The notes: generated from the letters alone by a model not told the origin. Positions 33,301 through 45,910 are shown, numbered from the stretch's first letter. The stretch: 64,000 nt of DNA from Watersipora subatra (GCF_963576615.1 NC_088712.1:53611114-53675113), one strand, 5' to 3'. Translations and numbers: made by a program.

Positions 33301-34605
33301 TGCTCATTTGGTGTCTATTAGTAGCCTAAACTCCACCGTGTAAGAGTGGTGGGGGCTCATGATCTTACAGTATGCACACCACCAAGCATGTCATGTAAAA
33401 ATGATATATATCAAAGAATTTACATAACATATTGTTCTGAATGCACTAAAATAACAAAGCTGAATTTTTCTATGTCGAATACTCTCTCTATTGCTAGCTG
33501 CAGAAGTTCAAATGGTAACACAGGCTATTATGATGGTCACGGGTGACAGGGGATGAAAAAGCATAGCTATTTTTAATAACACCTCTCTTAGCTAAGGAAA
33601 TAGGATTTCAAGAATGCTTTCACTCCTAGCTTTTTCTTCATTGAGAGCCAAAAGAATCATTGCATCGTTGAGTTTGTTGTTTCTGATAACTTTATAAACC
33701 AAAACGTGTTCTGGATCATAGAGTTAGCCAATGAGTTATGAGTGGTATAAAGGCATTACTTGTAAACAGATACCAACACATTGTATCTAGTGGCGATGCC
33801 ATCAGTGCCTAGCATCAAAGTGCATATTTTAATCAGTGTAACTTGCTTAAAACCAGAATAGTAGAAGCAGTACGAATTGTTCCTCTTGACATGCTATAGA
33901 GTACTTCTGTAGCGTGTCAGCATAAAGGTATGGATGTTTATAGGTCATAGGTCCATCAGATTTGACTCAATTTGTTTTCCTCCGCTTTTCCTCTGTTTGA
34001 TTTTTTCCAACAATGAATAATTTGCTAAAGACATGTCTTCTGTCAGTGACTACAGAGTGCAAACTGTTGCATTGAAAACCATCAGAGGTCAAAGTGGCTG
34101 GTAGTTGTTCTTGCATTTATAGCCTTGGTGTCTAAAACAAGTCAGTGGCAAGTTCTTATTACGAGTATATCGTGTATCACACTGTCTCATCATTCTTTTC
34201 TACGCTTCCTTTACTTTTGTGAAAAGACATTTCTGTACATTTTCAAGAAGTGAAACTAGCCATTATCATGATCCGTAGGTATCTTTCTCAAAGCTATCAT
34301 TTTCTTATCATAATTGTGTTGTAAGGCTACATGTACATGTCAAGTGTATTAGAGTGTGTTCCTTTAGATTTTCCGAAAGCGATATATCCACACAGAACCC
34401 TGACTACTTTCTGAGACCCAAAAGCTCTCACCAAAACTCACGCAACGGGAATAGCAAAGAGTCGTCAAGCCAGCGGAACAGCCGCAGCAGTATCAGGTCC
34501 TTGGTCGATGATGTAAAGACAACTCCTGAGCCAGTTGTTAAAGCCAAAGTTGAACGGAAATTAAGAAAGCACCAAGAACGCCAAGATGAACTTTTTTCTT
34601 TATAA
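29837..34605 (+). CDS. LYSMD1: LysM domain protein, LYSMD1-like (exons 29837-30399 and 34368-34605)
   Basis: Intracellular LysM-domain protein of unclear biochemical role; animal LYSMD1/2 lack a signal peptide, and none is seen here. Two coding exons give 266 residues. The LysM domain is near residues 37-81: THKIIKSDSLTSLAIKYNST then DIKRVNKLWNNESLSFRETI and DIPIF. A Ser/Asp-rich linker follows, then DFFTRFDQSLSFLKKRV, which resembles the conserved DFLxxLD segment of the family. The C-terminus is basic, coiled and ends KHQERQDELFSL, comparable to DQEDEIFKL in LYSMD1. Donor ACGCA|GTGAGT, acceptor CCTTTAG|ATTTTC, phase 2. The start is the first ATG in frame. An AATAAA lies at 34632-34637. Assignment to LYSMD1 rather than LYSMD2 rests mainly on the C-terminus. 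Confidence 0.85.
30400..34367 (+). other. Intron of the LYSMD1-like gene (4.0 kb)
   Basis: Contains a reverse copy of family X (about 31,745-31,935), an ATTACAT-rich stretch (31,635-31,730) and an imperfect 50-bp palindrome (about 32,540-32,675: CTTCTTCACTACAAATCTG against CAGATTTGCAGTGAAGAA). No further exon was recognised. Confidence 0.6.
31745..31935 (-). repeat. Dispersed repeat family X, reverse copy
   Basis: On the minus strand it reads GGGTTTTGAAACCAAATGTT, GGCGACTTTGTGAAAGACAC and GTGTGGAGTTTGGACAAAAT, parallel to the copies at 7.05, 11.05 and 12.12 kb. Confidence 0.7.
34368..34605 (+). CDS. LYSMD1: LYSMD1-like coding exon B
   Basis: Completes the split codon (Q) and encodes FSESDISTQNPDYFLRPKSS, a Ser/Asn-rich stretch, then KAKVERKLRKHQERQDELFS L and a TAA stop. 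AATAAA follows 27 bases after the stop. Confidence 0.85.
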
Positions 34606-34631
34606 AGTTTATCTTTCGTCCTATGTTGAAG

Positions 34632-34637
34632 AATAAA
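34632..34637 (+). terminator. Polyadenylation signal AATAAA of the LYSMD1-like gene
   Basis: Canonical hexamer 27 bases past the stop codon. Cleavage site not determined. Confidence 0.6.
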
Positions 34638-34639
34638 TC

Positions 34640-35344
34640 TATGTACTAGCACTTCCTGAGCAGCCAAGTTTAACCCTGTGTAGTACCATTTATTTACGAG
34701 CTAAGGCTGAATACCGTATAGCAGCTACATTACACAGGTATTTTTGATAGCAACTTATTTTATTGTATTGCGTTATATAGTCATTTTCATTTATTGATGT
34801 ATTTATTTCCTAAGTGGCATGGGGTTCTATTATTATCGTTTATAATTTTAATTTTTGCTAAGATCTGGTTTGTGCAACTCACTCAACTCCCATTAACCAT
34901 TTGTCTATCGAGGGTTTTTTATTTGTTAAATGTTAGCTAATACTTATATTATTTAGATATACCACAGTAATAGTAATGTTATGGCATCCACTCATTTATT
35001 CTTGAATTATTACATCCTTGCTTAGAATATCACCTGCGTTTTTAAGGTAGGATTGGGTTGACAAAAGACTAACAATTAACAGCCTTTTTTTCATTTTCCA
35101 AGAGTCTTCTAAAAGGTTCTATTTTTCGACTATGCCCAAATGGCCACTTATCCATTTTCAATAGTTCTCATAAGTTCTATTACCCACATGCTGTCAGAAA
35201 AGTTAAAGTGCATAGCAGCGGTTGGAGAAATTGAGCTCATATTTTATATTTATAGAAATAAAAAGAACATTGCAGCTGCATCAAGGGCTTACATTCAATA
35301 GGTTTTACTATTGGCCCATCATCCTTCTCTGTTAAACTACCATA
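34640..35344. other. Intergenic, nothing recognised
   Basis: AT-rich sequence between the LYSMD1-like 3' end and the 31-bp array. No frame or element recognised. Confidence 0.5.
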
Positions 35345-35758
35345 TAGGTACGTATACTGTATAGCTTTAACTGCACTACCATATATGCTGCATAGCTCTA
35401 GCTGTACGACCACATATGCTGCATAGCTCTAGCTGTACGACCACATATGCTGCATAGCTTTAGCTATACTACTGTATATGGTGTATAGTTCTAGTTCTAC
35501 TACCATGTATGCTGCATAACTCTAGCTATACAACTATATATGCTGTATAACTATACTACCCTATATGCTGTATAGCTTTAGTTTTACTACCACATATGCG
35601 GCATAGCTTTAGCTATACTACTGTATATGGTGTATAGCTATACTACCATATACGCTGCATAGCTCTAGCTATTATACTACCACATATGCTGCATAGCTCT
35701 AGCCGTACTACTACATATGCTGCATAGCTCTAGCTATGCTACGACATATGCTCTAGCT
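35345..35758. repeat. 31-bp minisatellite, about 13 copies
   Basis: Unit GCATAGCTCTAGCTGTACGA + CCACATATGCT with substitutions and short deletions. The core TAGCT is shared with the much larger array that follows. Confidence 0.9.
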
Positions 35759-36004
35759 GATGTGATTACTGTAGCAAAAGGCTATAAATTGACAACTGGT
35801 TTGTGTAAGACAGAAAAAAGGAGTTGAACCTGGATTTTTATAAATGTAATGTCTATTCACTGGTTTTTTGTTTCAATAAACTGTATGGTCATGGTTACTG
35901 TGATTGTTGTAAGAAGTATTGATTTCAATTGTGTAACAGCTTGTTGTGTTAGTATGATCAAATGTTTGAGTTGTAATCACTTGTTAGATTTTTAGTGGTG
36001 GGAA

Positions 36005-39000
36005 ACAAAGATGGTTGCTATAACTAAGGGTATCTAAGATAAAGGTCGTCGCTATAGCTAGGAGTATTTAAAATAAAGGTGGTCGCTATAGCTAGGGGTG
36101 TCTAAAATAAAGGTAATCGTTAGAGCTAGAGGTATCTAAAATAAAGGTGGTCGCTACAGCTAGGGGTGTCTAGAATAAAGGTGGTCTCTATAGCTAGGGG
36201 TGTCTAAAATAAAGGTAATCGTTAGAGCTAGAGGTATCTAAAATAAAGGTGGTCGCTACAGCTAGGGGTGTCTAGAATAAAGGTGGTCTCTATAGCTAGG
36301 GGTGTCTAAAATAAAGGTGGTCGTTATAGCTAGGGGTGTCTAAAATAAAGGTGGTCGCTACAGCTAGGTGTATCTAAAATAAAGGTGGTCGCTATAGCTA
36401 GGAGTATCTAAAATAAAGGTGGTCGCTACAGCTAGGGCTATCTAAAATAAAGATGGTCGCTATAGCTAGGAGTGTCTAAAATAAAGATGGTCACTATAGC
36501 TAGGAGTATCTAAAATAAAGATGGTCGCTATAGCTAGGAGTGTCTAAAATAAAGGTCGTCGCTATAGCTAGGAGTATCTAAAATAAAGGTGGTCGCTACA
36601 GCTAGGAGTATCTAAAATAAAGATGGTCGCTATAGCTAGGAGTGTCTAAAATAAAGGTCGTCGCTATAGCTAGGAGTATCTAAAATAAAGGTGGTCGCTA
36701 CAGCTAGGAGTATCTAAAATAAAGATGGTCGCTATAGCTAGGAGTGTCTAAAATAAAGATGGTCACTATAGCTAGGAGTATCTAAAATAAAGATGGTCGC
36801 TATAGCTAGGAGTGTCTAAAATAAAGGTCGTCGCTATAGCTAGGAGTATCTAAAATAAAGGTGGTCGCTACAGCTAGGAGTATCTAAAATAAAGGTGGTC
36901 GTTATAGCTAGGGGTATCTAAAATAAAGGTGGTCGCTATAGCTAGGGGTATCTAAAATAAAGGTGGTCGCTATAGCTAGGGGTATCTAAAATAAAGGTGG
37001 TCGCTACAGCTAGGTGTATCTAAAATGAAGGTGGTCACTATAGCTAGGTGTATCTAAAATAAAGGTGGTCGCTACAGCTAGGTGTATCTAAAATGAAGAT
37101 GGTCGCTATAGCTAGGAGTGTCTAAAATAAAGATGGTCACTATAGCTAGGAGTATCTAAAATAAAGATGGTCGCTATAGCTAGGAGTGTCTAAAATAAAG
37201 GTCGTCGCTATAGCTAGGAGTATCTAAAATAAAGGTGGTCGCTACAGCTAGGAGTATCTAAAATAAAGATGGTCGCTATAGCTAGGAGTGTCTAAAATAA
37301 AGATGGTCACTATAGCTAGGAGTATCCAAAATAAAGATGGTCGCTATAGCTAGGAGTGTCTAAAATAAAGGTCGTCGCTATAGCTAGGAGTATCTAAAAT
37401 AAAGGTGGTCGCTACAGCTAGGAGTATCTAAAATAAAGGTGGTCGTTATAGCTAGGGGTATCTAAAATAAAGGTGGTCGCTATAGCTAGGGGTATCTAAA
37501 ATAAAGGTGGTCGCTATAGCTAGGGGTATCTAAAATAAAGGTGGTCGCTACAGCTAGGTGTATCTAAAATGAAGGTGGTCACTATAGCTAGGTGTATCTA
37601 AAATAAAGGTGGTCGCTACAGCTAGGTGTATCTAAAATGAAGATGGTCGCTATAGCTAGGAGTGTCTAAAATAAAGATGGTCACTATAGCTAGGAGTATC
37701 TAAAATAAAGATGGTCGCTATAGCTAGGAGTGTCTAAAATAAAGGTCGTCGCTATAGCTAGGAGTATCTAAAATAAAGGTGGTCGCTACAGCTAGGAGTA
37801 TCTAAAATAAAGGTGGTCGCTACAGCTAGGAGTATCTAAAATAAAGATGGTCGCTATAGCTAGGGGGTATCTAAAATGAAGGTGGTCACTATAGCTAGGG
37901 GGTATTTAAAATAAAGGTAGTCGCTATAGCTAGGAGTGTCTAAAATAAAGGTGGTCGCTATAGCTAGGGGTATCTAAAATAAAGGTGGTCGCTATAGCTA
38001 GGGGTATCTAAAATAAAGGTGATCGCTATAGCTAGGGCTATCTAAAATAAAGGTGGTCACTATAGCTAGGGGGTATCTAAAATGAAGGTGGTCACTATAG
38101 CTAGGGGGTATTTAAAATAAAGGTAGTCGCTATAGCTAGGAGTGTCTAAAATAAAGGTGGTCACTATAGCTAGGGCTATCTAAAATAAAGGTGGTCGCTA
38201 CAGCTAGGAGTATCTAAAATAAAGGTGGTCACTATAGCTAGGTGTATCTAAAATGAAGGTGGTCACTATAGCTAGGGGTGTCTAAAATAAAGGTGGTCGT
38301 TATAGCTAGGGGTGTCTAAAATAAAGGTGGTCGTTATAGCTAGGGGTGTCTAAAATAAAGGTGGTCGCTACAGCTAGGTGTATCTAAAATAAAGGTGGTC
38401 ACTATAGCTAGGGGGTATTTAAAATAAAGGTAGTCGCTATAGCTAGGGGTGTCTAAAATAAAGGTGGTCGCTACAGCTAGGTGTATCTAAAATGAAGGTG
38501 GTCACTATAGCTAGGGGGTATTTAAAATAAAGGTAGTCGCTATAGCTAGGAGTGTCTAAAATAAAGGTGGTCACTATAGCTAGGGCTATCTAAAATAAAG
38601 GTGGTCGCTACAGCTAGGTGTATCTAAAATGAAGGTGGTCACTATAGCTAGGTGTATCTAAAATGAAGGTGGTCACTATAGCTAGGGGGTATTTAAAATA
38701 AAGGTGGTCGCTACAGCTAGGTGTATCTAAAATGAAGGTGGTCGCTACAGCTAGGTGTATCTAAAATGAAGGTGGTCGCTATAGCTAGGTGTATCTAAAA
38801 TGAAGGTGGTCACTATAGCTAGGTGTATCTAAAATAAAGGTGGTCGCTACAGCTAGGGGTATCTAAAATAAAGATGGTCGTTATAGCTAGGGGTGTCTAA
38901 AATAAAGGTGGTCGCTATAGCTAGGGGTATTTAAAATAAAGATGGTCTCTATAGCTAGGGGTGTCTAAAATAAAGGTGGTCACTATAGCTAGGGGTGTCT

Positions 39001-41727
39001 AAAATAAAGGTAGTCGCTATAGCTAGGGCTATCTAAAATAAAGGTGGTCGCTACAGCTAGGAGTATCTAAAATAAAGGTGGTCGCTATAGCTAGGTGTAT
39101 CTAAAATGAAGGTGGTCACTATAGCTAGGGGTGTCTAAAATAAAGGTGGTCGTTATAGCTAGGGGTGTCTAAAATAAAGGTGGTCGCTACAGCTAGGTGT
39201 ATCTAAAATAAAGGTGGTCGCTATAGCTAGGTGTATCTAAAATGAAGGTGGTCACTATAGCTAGCGGGTATTTAAAATAAAGGTAGTCGCTATAGCTAGG
39301 AGTGTCTAAAATAAAGGTGGTCACTATAGCTAGGGGTATCTAAAATGAAGGTGGTCACTATAGCTAGGGGTGTCTAGAATAAAGGTGGTCTCTATAGCTA
39401 GGGGTATTTAAAATAAAGGTAGTCGCTATAGCTAGGAGTGTCTAAAATAAAGGTGGTCACTATAGCTAGGGCTATCTAAAATAAAGGTGGTCGTTATAGC
39501 TAGGGGTGTCTAAAATAAAGGTGGTCGCTACAGCTAGGGGTATCTAAAATGAAGGTGGTCGCTATAGCTAGGGGGTATTTAAAATAAAGGTAGTCGCTAC
39601 AGCTAGGAGTGTCTAAAATAAAGGTGGTCGCTACAGCTAGGGGTATCTAAAATAAAGGTGGTCGCTACAGCTAGGAGTATCTAAAATAAAGGTGGTCGCT
39701 ACAGCTAGGAGTATCTAAAATAAAGATGGTCGCTATAGCTAGGGGTATCTAAAATAAAGGTGGTCGCTACAGCTAGGGGTATCTAAAATAAAGGTAATCG
39801 TTATAGCTAGGGCTATCTAAAATAAAGGTGGTCGCTACAGCTAGGTGTATCTAAATTGAAGGTGGTCACTATAGCTAGGGGTGTCTAAAATAAAGGTGGT
39901 CGCTATAGCTAGGGGTGTCTAAAATAAAGGTGGTCGCTATAGCTAGGAGTATCTAAAATAAAGGTGGTCGCTACAGCTAGGGGTATCTAAAATAAAGGTG
40001 GTCGCTACAGCTAGGAGTATCTAAAATAAAGGTAGTCGCTATAGCTAGGGCTATCTAAAATGAAGGTGGTCGCTACAGCTAGGAGTATCTAAAATAAAGG
40101 TGGTCGCTACAGCTAGGGGTATCTAAAATAAAGGTAGTCGCTATAGCTAGGGCTATCTAAAATGAAGGTGGTCGCTACAGCTAGGAGTATCTAAAATAAA
40201 GGTGGTCACTATAGCTAGGTGTATCTAAAATAAAGGTGGTCGCTACAGCTAGGGGTATCTAAAATAAAGGTGGTCGCTACAGCTAGGGGTGTCTAAAATA
40301 AAGGTGGTCACTATAGCTAGGGGTGTCTAAAATAAAGGTGGTCGCTATAGCTAGGAGTATCTAAAATAAAGGTGGTCGCTACAGCTAGGGGTATCTAAAA
40401 TAAAGGTGGTCGCTACAGCTAGGTGTATCTAAAATAAAGGTGGTCGCTATAGCTAGGAGTGTCTAAAATGAAGGTGGTCACTACAGCTAGGAGTATCTAA
40501 AATAAAGGTGGTCACTATAGCTAGGGGTGTCTAAAATAAAGGTGGTCGTTATAGCTAGGGGTGTCTAAAATAAAGGTGGTCGTTATAGCTAGGGGTGTCT
40601 AAAATAAAGATGGTCGTTATAGCTAGGTGTATCTAAAATAAAGGTGGTCACTATAGCTAGGGGTGTCTAAAATAAAGGTGGTCGTTATAGCTAGGTGTAT
40701 CTAAAATAAAGGTGGTCACTATAGCTAGGGGTGTCTAAAATAAAGGTGGTCGTTATAGCTAGGGGTGTCTAAAATAAAGGTGGTCGTTATAGCTAGGGGT
40801 GTCTAAAATAAAGATGGTCGCTATAGCTAGGGGTATCTAAAATAAAGGTGGTCGCTACAGCTAGGGGTATCTAAAATAAAGGTAATCGTTATAGCTAGGG
40901 CTATCTAAAATAAAGGTGGTCGCTACAGCTAGGTGTATCTAAAATAAAGGTGGTCGCTATAGCTAGGTGTATCTAAAATGAAGGTGGTCACTATAGCTAG
41001 GGGTGTCTAAAATAAAGGTGGCCGTTATAGCTAGGGGTGTCTAAAATAAAGGTGGTCGCTATAGCTAGGAGTGTCTAAAATAAAGGTGGTCACTATAGCT
41101 AGGGCTATCTAAAATAAAGGTGGTCGCTATAGCTAGGGGTGTCTAAAATAAAGGTGGTCTCTATAGCTAGGGGTATTTAAAATAAAGGTAGTCGCTATAG
41201 CTAGGAGTGTCTAGAATAAAGGTGGTCTCTATAGCTAGGGGTATTTAAAATAAAGGTGGTCGCTACAGCTAGGAGTATCTAAAATAAAGGTGGTCGCTAC
41301 AGCTAGGTGTATCTAAAATAAAGATGGTCGCTATAGCTAGGAGTGTCTAAAATAAAGGTGGTCGCTATAGCTAGGAGTATCTAAAATAAAGGTGGTCGCT
41401 ACAGCTAGGAGTATCTAAAATAAAGATGGTCGCTATAGCTAGGAGTGTCTAAAATAAAGGTGGTCGCTATAGCTAGGAGTATCTAAAATAAAGGTGGTCG
41501 CTACAGCTAGGAGTATCTAAAATAAAGATGGTCGCTATAGCTAGGAGTGTCTAAAATAAAGGTGGTCGCTATAGCTAGGAGTATCTAAAATAAAGGTGGT
41601 CGCTACAGCTAGGAGTATCTAAAATAAAGGTGGTCGCTATAGCTAGGAGTATCTAAAATAAAGGTGGTCGCTACAGCTAGGAGTATCTAAAATAAAGATG
41701 GTCGCTATAGCTAGGGCTATCTAAAAT
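36005..41727. repeat. 34-bp satellite, about 168 copies (5.7 kb)
   Basis: Unit CTATAGCTAGGAGTATCTAA + AATAAAGGTGGTCG. Variation is confined to a few positions (TATAG/ACAG, GAG/GGG/GTG, TAT/TGT, AAAG/GAAG, GGT/GAT, GTCG/GTCA). The block starting AAAGATGGTCGCTATAGCTA at 36,721 recurs at 37,265, 544 bp (16 units) away, and continues for several hundred bases with about one change seen. Stops in every frame exclude coding. There are no unique spacers, so it is not a CRISPR array. Confidence 0.97.
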
Positions 41728-42586
41728 ATTTTAAACCTATGGATTAAAACAAGATTGTAGGCGAGCTTAAATTTTTTTCCAAATTACAGTTCATAATTCA
41801 GAAAACGACGCACTGAGGTGTCTATCAAGATTACACTTCGTAGAAGAAATACATGTTTATATAATAAAATTAATCATTTTAGAACAAAAATTTTAACAAT
41901 AGAAGCTTGCATGCACCGTTTTTCTTTATTTAAATATGCTCGATAACAACAAAACGAAAAATAAAATCTTAACCAATACCATTTGTAGAAGAAAAAATTA
42001 ACAGATGGAATGCATCAAGGAGATGTAATGTGCTGCCTTTTATTGACAATATTATCATTTTTATTTAAGGTCAAAGTAGGTTAGAGAGTAGGTGGTTTTG
42101 ACCAACGATGAAAGAAGAGATGTGAGATACTAATTGTTTTCTTCCTTCAGTTTTTTTAGGCTAATAGTAAAAGTATAGAGAAGGCGTGGGTTGTTGGAAT
42201 GGTTAGTTTAAAATGATCAGGTGTAGGACTGTTTGGTAGGTGTCATGATCAGGTGTAGCACTGATTGGTAGGTGTCATGATCAGGTGTTGCACTGCTTGG
42301 TAGGTGTCAAGTTGAGGCAGCAGCTTCTACCTTACATAATTGATCCCGATGAGTATCTTGGAGTGTCCATTTCAGTCCCCAAGCCATTAAGCAATTATCT
42401 AATTATTCTCCATTCTCATTGTTAGAGTGAAGGTTTATGTCTCATTTTACAATATTGTCATTTAGACCATCTGGGAGTAACTTTTCTTATAAGAACACCT
42501 ATATTCATTCAAATCAGAAATCTTTGGGCTTTCTAATGGTATAAGTAGCAAAATTGTAGCTCAATTACTGAAGAATGTATAGAATG
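41728..42586. other. Flank between satellite and piggyBac gene
   Basis: AT-rich sequence with one 32-bp triplicate repeat (42214-42312). The left end of the piggyBac element should lie here or just to the right, but no convincing terminal repeat was found. Confidence 0.5.
42214..42312. repeat. 32-bp tandem repeat, 3 copies
   Basis: GATCAGGTGTAGCACTGATT + GGTAGGTGTCAT, three times with a few changes. Confidence 0.88.
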
Positions 42587-42725
42587 TCAAACTTGGTGAA
42601 TATAAAAATTTGACAAAAACACAATGGTACATGATTTCAAAAACATTATTTTTATTATTATGACATGACTGAAAACATAACAGAGGATTGACGAAGTTGC
42701 AAAAATTAGGAAATGTTCGAGATTT

Positions 42726-44705
42726 TCACTTCCAATACTGAACTCTGGTATGGTACGCTTTCCAGCAGTCTGAACCGTGTTTGATGCACAAGTACACATT
42801 GCAGGTTTCACACCGAATTGAACTCTTGACTGATTTGTGTTGTAAGTCTTTGTAAACCTTCTCTGGATTTTGCTGCGATTCTATCAGGTACTTTTTCTGG
42901 CAGACTGCACAGCGGTGATCTTTTGACCCATTAGTAGGCCACTCGGGACAGTGTAGTTTGCTCATGTCTAGACGTATCTCCGGATTGTTGGGAGTGGCAG
43001 CTGGTGTGTTTGTCCTAGTTGACTGTCGAGAGAATGACTTTTCACCTATCCATGTCGTCAGTATCTGCAGGACAAAGTCTCTGAATTCCATCGGCTTTTC
43101 CTGGCCATGCTTATAGAGCACATAAGCGTTGTACAGGGACCAGTGAAAGCATTTGCGGTCGATTCGCGCGTACCACTTATATGACTTTCGAGAGCGATCG
43201 AGTCTTGCCATTTTATCATTGAGGTCCACACCACCCATCATCTGATTGTATACGATGACGGATGGTGTGGCCTTCACTGTCAGCTTCTCACCTTTCTTAT
43301 TTCTACGGATTACAGTTGGTGGCTCAGACAGCTCAGCTCTGACATAGTTTGACAGGAAGTAGATCGGTTTCTTGTCATTCCAGCGGGTTGCTACAATTCC
43401 TGTTTTCGCACACTGGAGCCACTTAGAATCCCCTTGCTCCAACCTCCGAGCTTCCGCTTTGGTGGCTATTAGCTGTTTCGGGTACTCCTTTCGGTTGGTC
43501 ATACATGTACCAGTACCAGACATCTGAAGCTCACGTAGCCAGTGGAGAAGATAAGGTGACGTGTAGTAGCGATCAGTAACTACATGGTAGCCTCGACCCC
43601 AGTAACTTTGAACTAGTTTCAGTACTACTGCGGCAGAGTTTTTCACTGTGGTCAAGTCCTCAAAGTCTCTGTCCTTCCCAGAATAGACATCTAGGTTTAG
43701 CGCATATCCGCTGGAAGCACAACACGCCATCCAGACTTTCACTCCCCATTTGATTGGCTTTGAGGAGTCGTAACATTTCCCACTCCAGCGACCCCGAAAA
43801 GGAATCATGCACTCGTCTACTGACAGATCCTGGGAGGGAGAGTACTCTGCTGTGAATCGCTCTTTCATGTGATTGATGAGGAACCTGATTTTGTAAAGTC
43901 TGTCGTATTTAGGATGGCTACGATCCTGAATTGACGTCTCTTCATTACAGTAATGCAGGTAACGTTTTATCTGGTCATACTGTCGTAATGACATGACAGT
44001 TGAAGTTTTAGGCATCTGGAGAAGCTCGTACTGCGGTCTCCAGATACTTCGCTGCCTATCCTTGCAGAACATTTCTATGAATGCTCGGAGCGCGTAGAAC
44101 GCTTGGAGTTCGTCTGTCTCGAGTTTAGTCCACTTTCCATAACCGCTGTGGATGGTACTCTCGCTTATCTTTCGTCTGGCAGCATTCTCGTTCGTGAAAT
44201 CACATACTGATTGTAAAAGTTTCTCATCGTAGAACAGCATGAAGAAATCAGCTGGCTTTGAATCAGCAGGCATTACTCTTGTTGGTCCATGTGGTGCAGC
44301 TGGGTCAAAGTTAGGGCTGCACATTACTTTCTCAGTAGGCTGCCAGTCGAACGTGGGTGTTGGGGTATTATCCAAGTCAGACAGGATGAATCCCAGATAA
44401 CCTGGTGCTGCCAGATTTCCTGAACTACCGTCATCACCAGAGGCTCCAGTAGGAATGTTGGTAGCAGTACTAGTACTAGCAGCTCCAGTATCAGTTGTAC
44501 TAGTAGGTCTACTAGTAGTAGCAGTACTAGTAGAATTTGAGTCCAGCTGATCAAAATCTGAATCCCAGTCGAAATCAGCACTTAATTGTGAGTCATCATC
44601 ACCAGTATCAGCATCAAAAACAATGTCCCTTGTTCAAGGATGAGCTCCAGTAGCATTGTCCACAAAATCATCTGAATCATACTCAAAATCACTAGAAAAA
44701 TCCAT
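42726..44705 (-). mobile_element. piggyBac transposase, full-length frame with one early stop
   Basis: Cut-and-paste transposase of the DDE superfamily that targets TTAA. From ATG at 44,705 the frame covers 660 codons (MDFSSDFEYDSDDF, acidic, as usual for this family) and is interrupted once, by TGA at 44634-44636 (codon 24; perhaps a CGA that decayed at a CpG). After that it is open to 42,726. The core has SVDECMIPFRGRWSGK, VVTDRYYTSPYL and GGVDLNDKMA, which hold the three catalytic Asp positions. The C-terminus is a Cys-rich zinc-binding domain: CAVCQKKY, then CETCNVYLCIKHGSDC. The next in-frame Met would still give the whole core. Inverted CCAAT motifs at 44,845-44,875 may belong to the promoter. 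Terminal repeats and TTAA duplications were not resolved. Confidence 0.9.
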
Positions 44706-45903
44706 AAATAAGCCAGCACTTCAAAATGTTACAACTTTCAACAATCAAAAATGGCCGCGTAGTTGTGAGTTTCCTTCCGTATATTTTCATTGGCCTTTAC
44801 TCAGAAAACTTTCATTGTAACATGGTTCAATATTAGCCAATAAGGGAAGCTTAGCATCTCTTCTTATTGGTTGGCTACTCTAAGACTTCATTTGGATTGG
44901 ACAAAGGCTGAAATTAGTCTATGCCAAATAGAGTTACACTAAAGCCTCTACAGAGGCTAGGAGGACTGTGTGCAGACAACTCCAAGCCTCCACAGAGGCT
45001 TGTATGACTGAAATGGTTAAGAAGCACTTCTTATATGTGGTGCATGAGTCAGCATGACAGCCACGATAAGAGGCTGATGGACAAATGCTGCTGGAAAAGT
45101 GTTTATGGCTGCAACCACAACTCCTTATCCACACAGTAGACACATTGAGAGTTTGAAGTTGCCAAACAAAGTGGGTCTGTTAGAGATACACCTCTCAATC
45201 ATTACGGTATACATGTACTAGTACCCTGGCGGTTCTGTGTGCTCTGAAAAGTCATCAGGTGTGCCATTGGGGCTCAGCGAATCCCTATCTGCACAATTAT
45301 TCTGAAATAGTTGACGATGGTCAATTGCAGTTTTTAGAGTGCCAGTTTAGCATGCTGAAAGTTACGAGTTCAAATCCTGGATGATACAACCTTTTTTGCT
45401 AACCGCGATTTCAAACAGACGGATGGACACGCCTCTTATTGTAGTAAACAAGATTATAGTACAACTTAACTAATAAGAGTTTGCTATGAAAAGTTTATTT
45501 GATCTGACGACTGTTCCATCATAAAAGAGCTCGACTAAGGCTCTGTATTAAGATTTGTTGTTTAATCGGTATACCACACAATTGACTTTTAAATTTAGTA
45601 TTTTTAAACGATTTGCGCTCTGTACTTGTTGTCTCCTCCTATTAAACGCTATTTCATTATGAAATTAGCAGTCATAGGAACGATTAATCAAAGCTGGGAT
45701 ATTGACCCGCATCAATGGACAAAAACTGAAACCATTGGTTGAATTATAAGTAAGATATTATTAGCGATATTTATAATCAGGCACGTATGTTGGAAAAGTA
45801 ATTCACAATTTGATGTTACGTGGTCATGTCTGTCTTGCGCACAATGTTATTTGTCCTATATATTGGCCACAATGTTGCTTTAGGATCCGTGTAATCAGAT
45901 TGC
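44706..45903. other. Flank of the piggyBac gene and a SINE copy
   Basis: AAGCCTCTACAGAGGCT and AAGCCTCCACAGAGGCT (about 44,941-45,000) form short palindromic repeats that could be subterminal repeats of the piggyBac element. TTAA occurs at 45017-45020. A SINE copy lies at about 45,310-45,465. Nothing else was recognised. Confidence 0.45.
45310..45465 (+). repeat. tRNA-derived SINE copy
   Basis: Head with GAGTGCCAGTTTAGCATGCT and B-box-like GAGTTCAAATCCTGG, then body ACGGATGGACACGCCTCTTA and TTGTAGTAAAC. Confidence 0.65.
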
Positions 45904-45910
45904 TTATGGA

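Noticed and set aside
36005-41727. CRISPR-like array
   Set aside because: The units are directly adjacent with no unique spacers, and the genome is eukaryotic; it is a satellite.
44324-44581. Leu-rich 85-codon minus-strand frame
   Set aside because: It is a shifted reading of the acidic Ser/Thr/Asp-rich N-terminal part of the piggyBac transposase.
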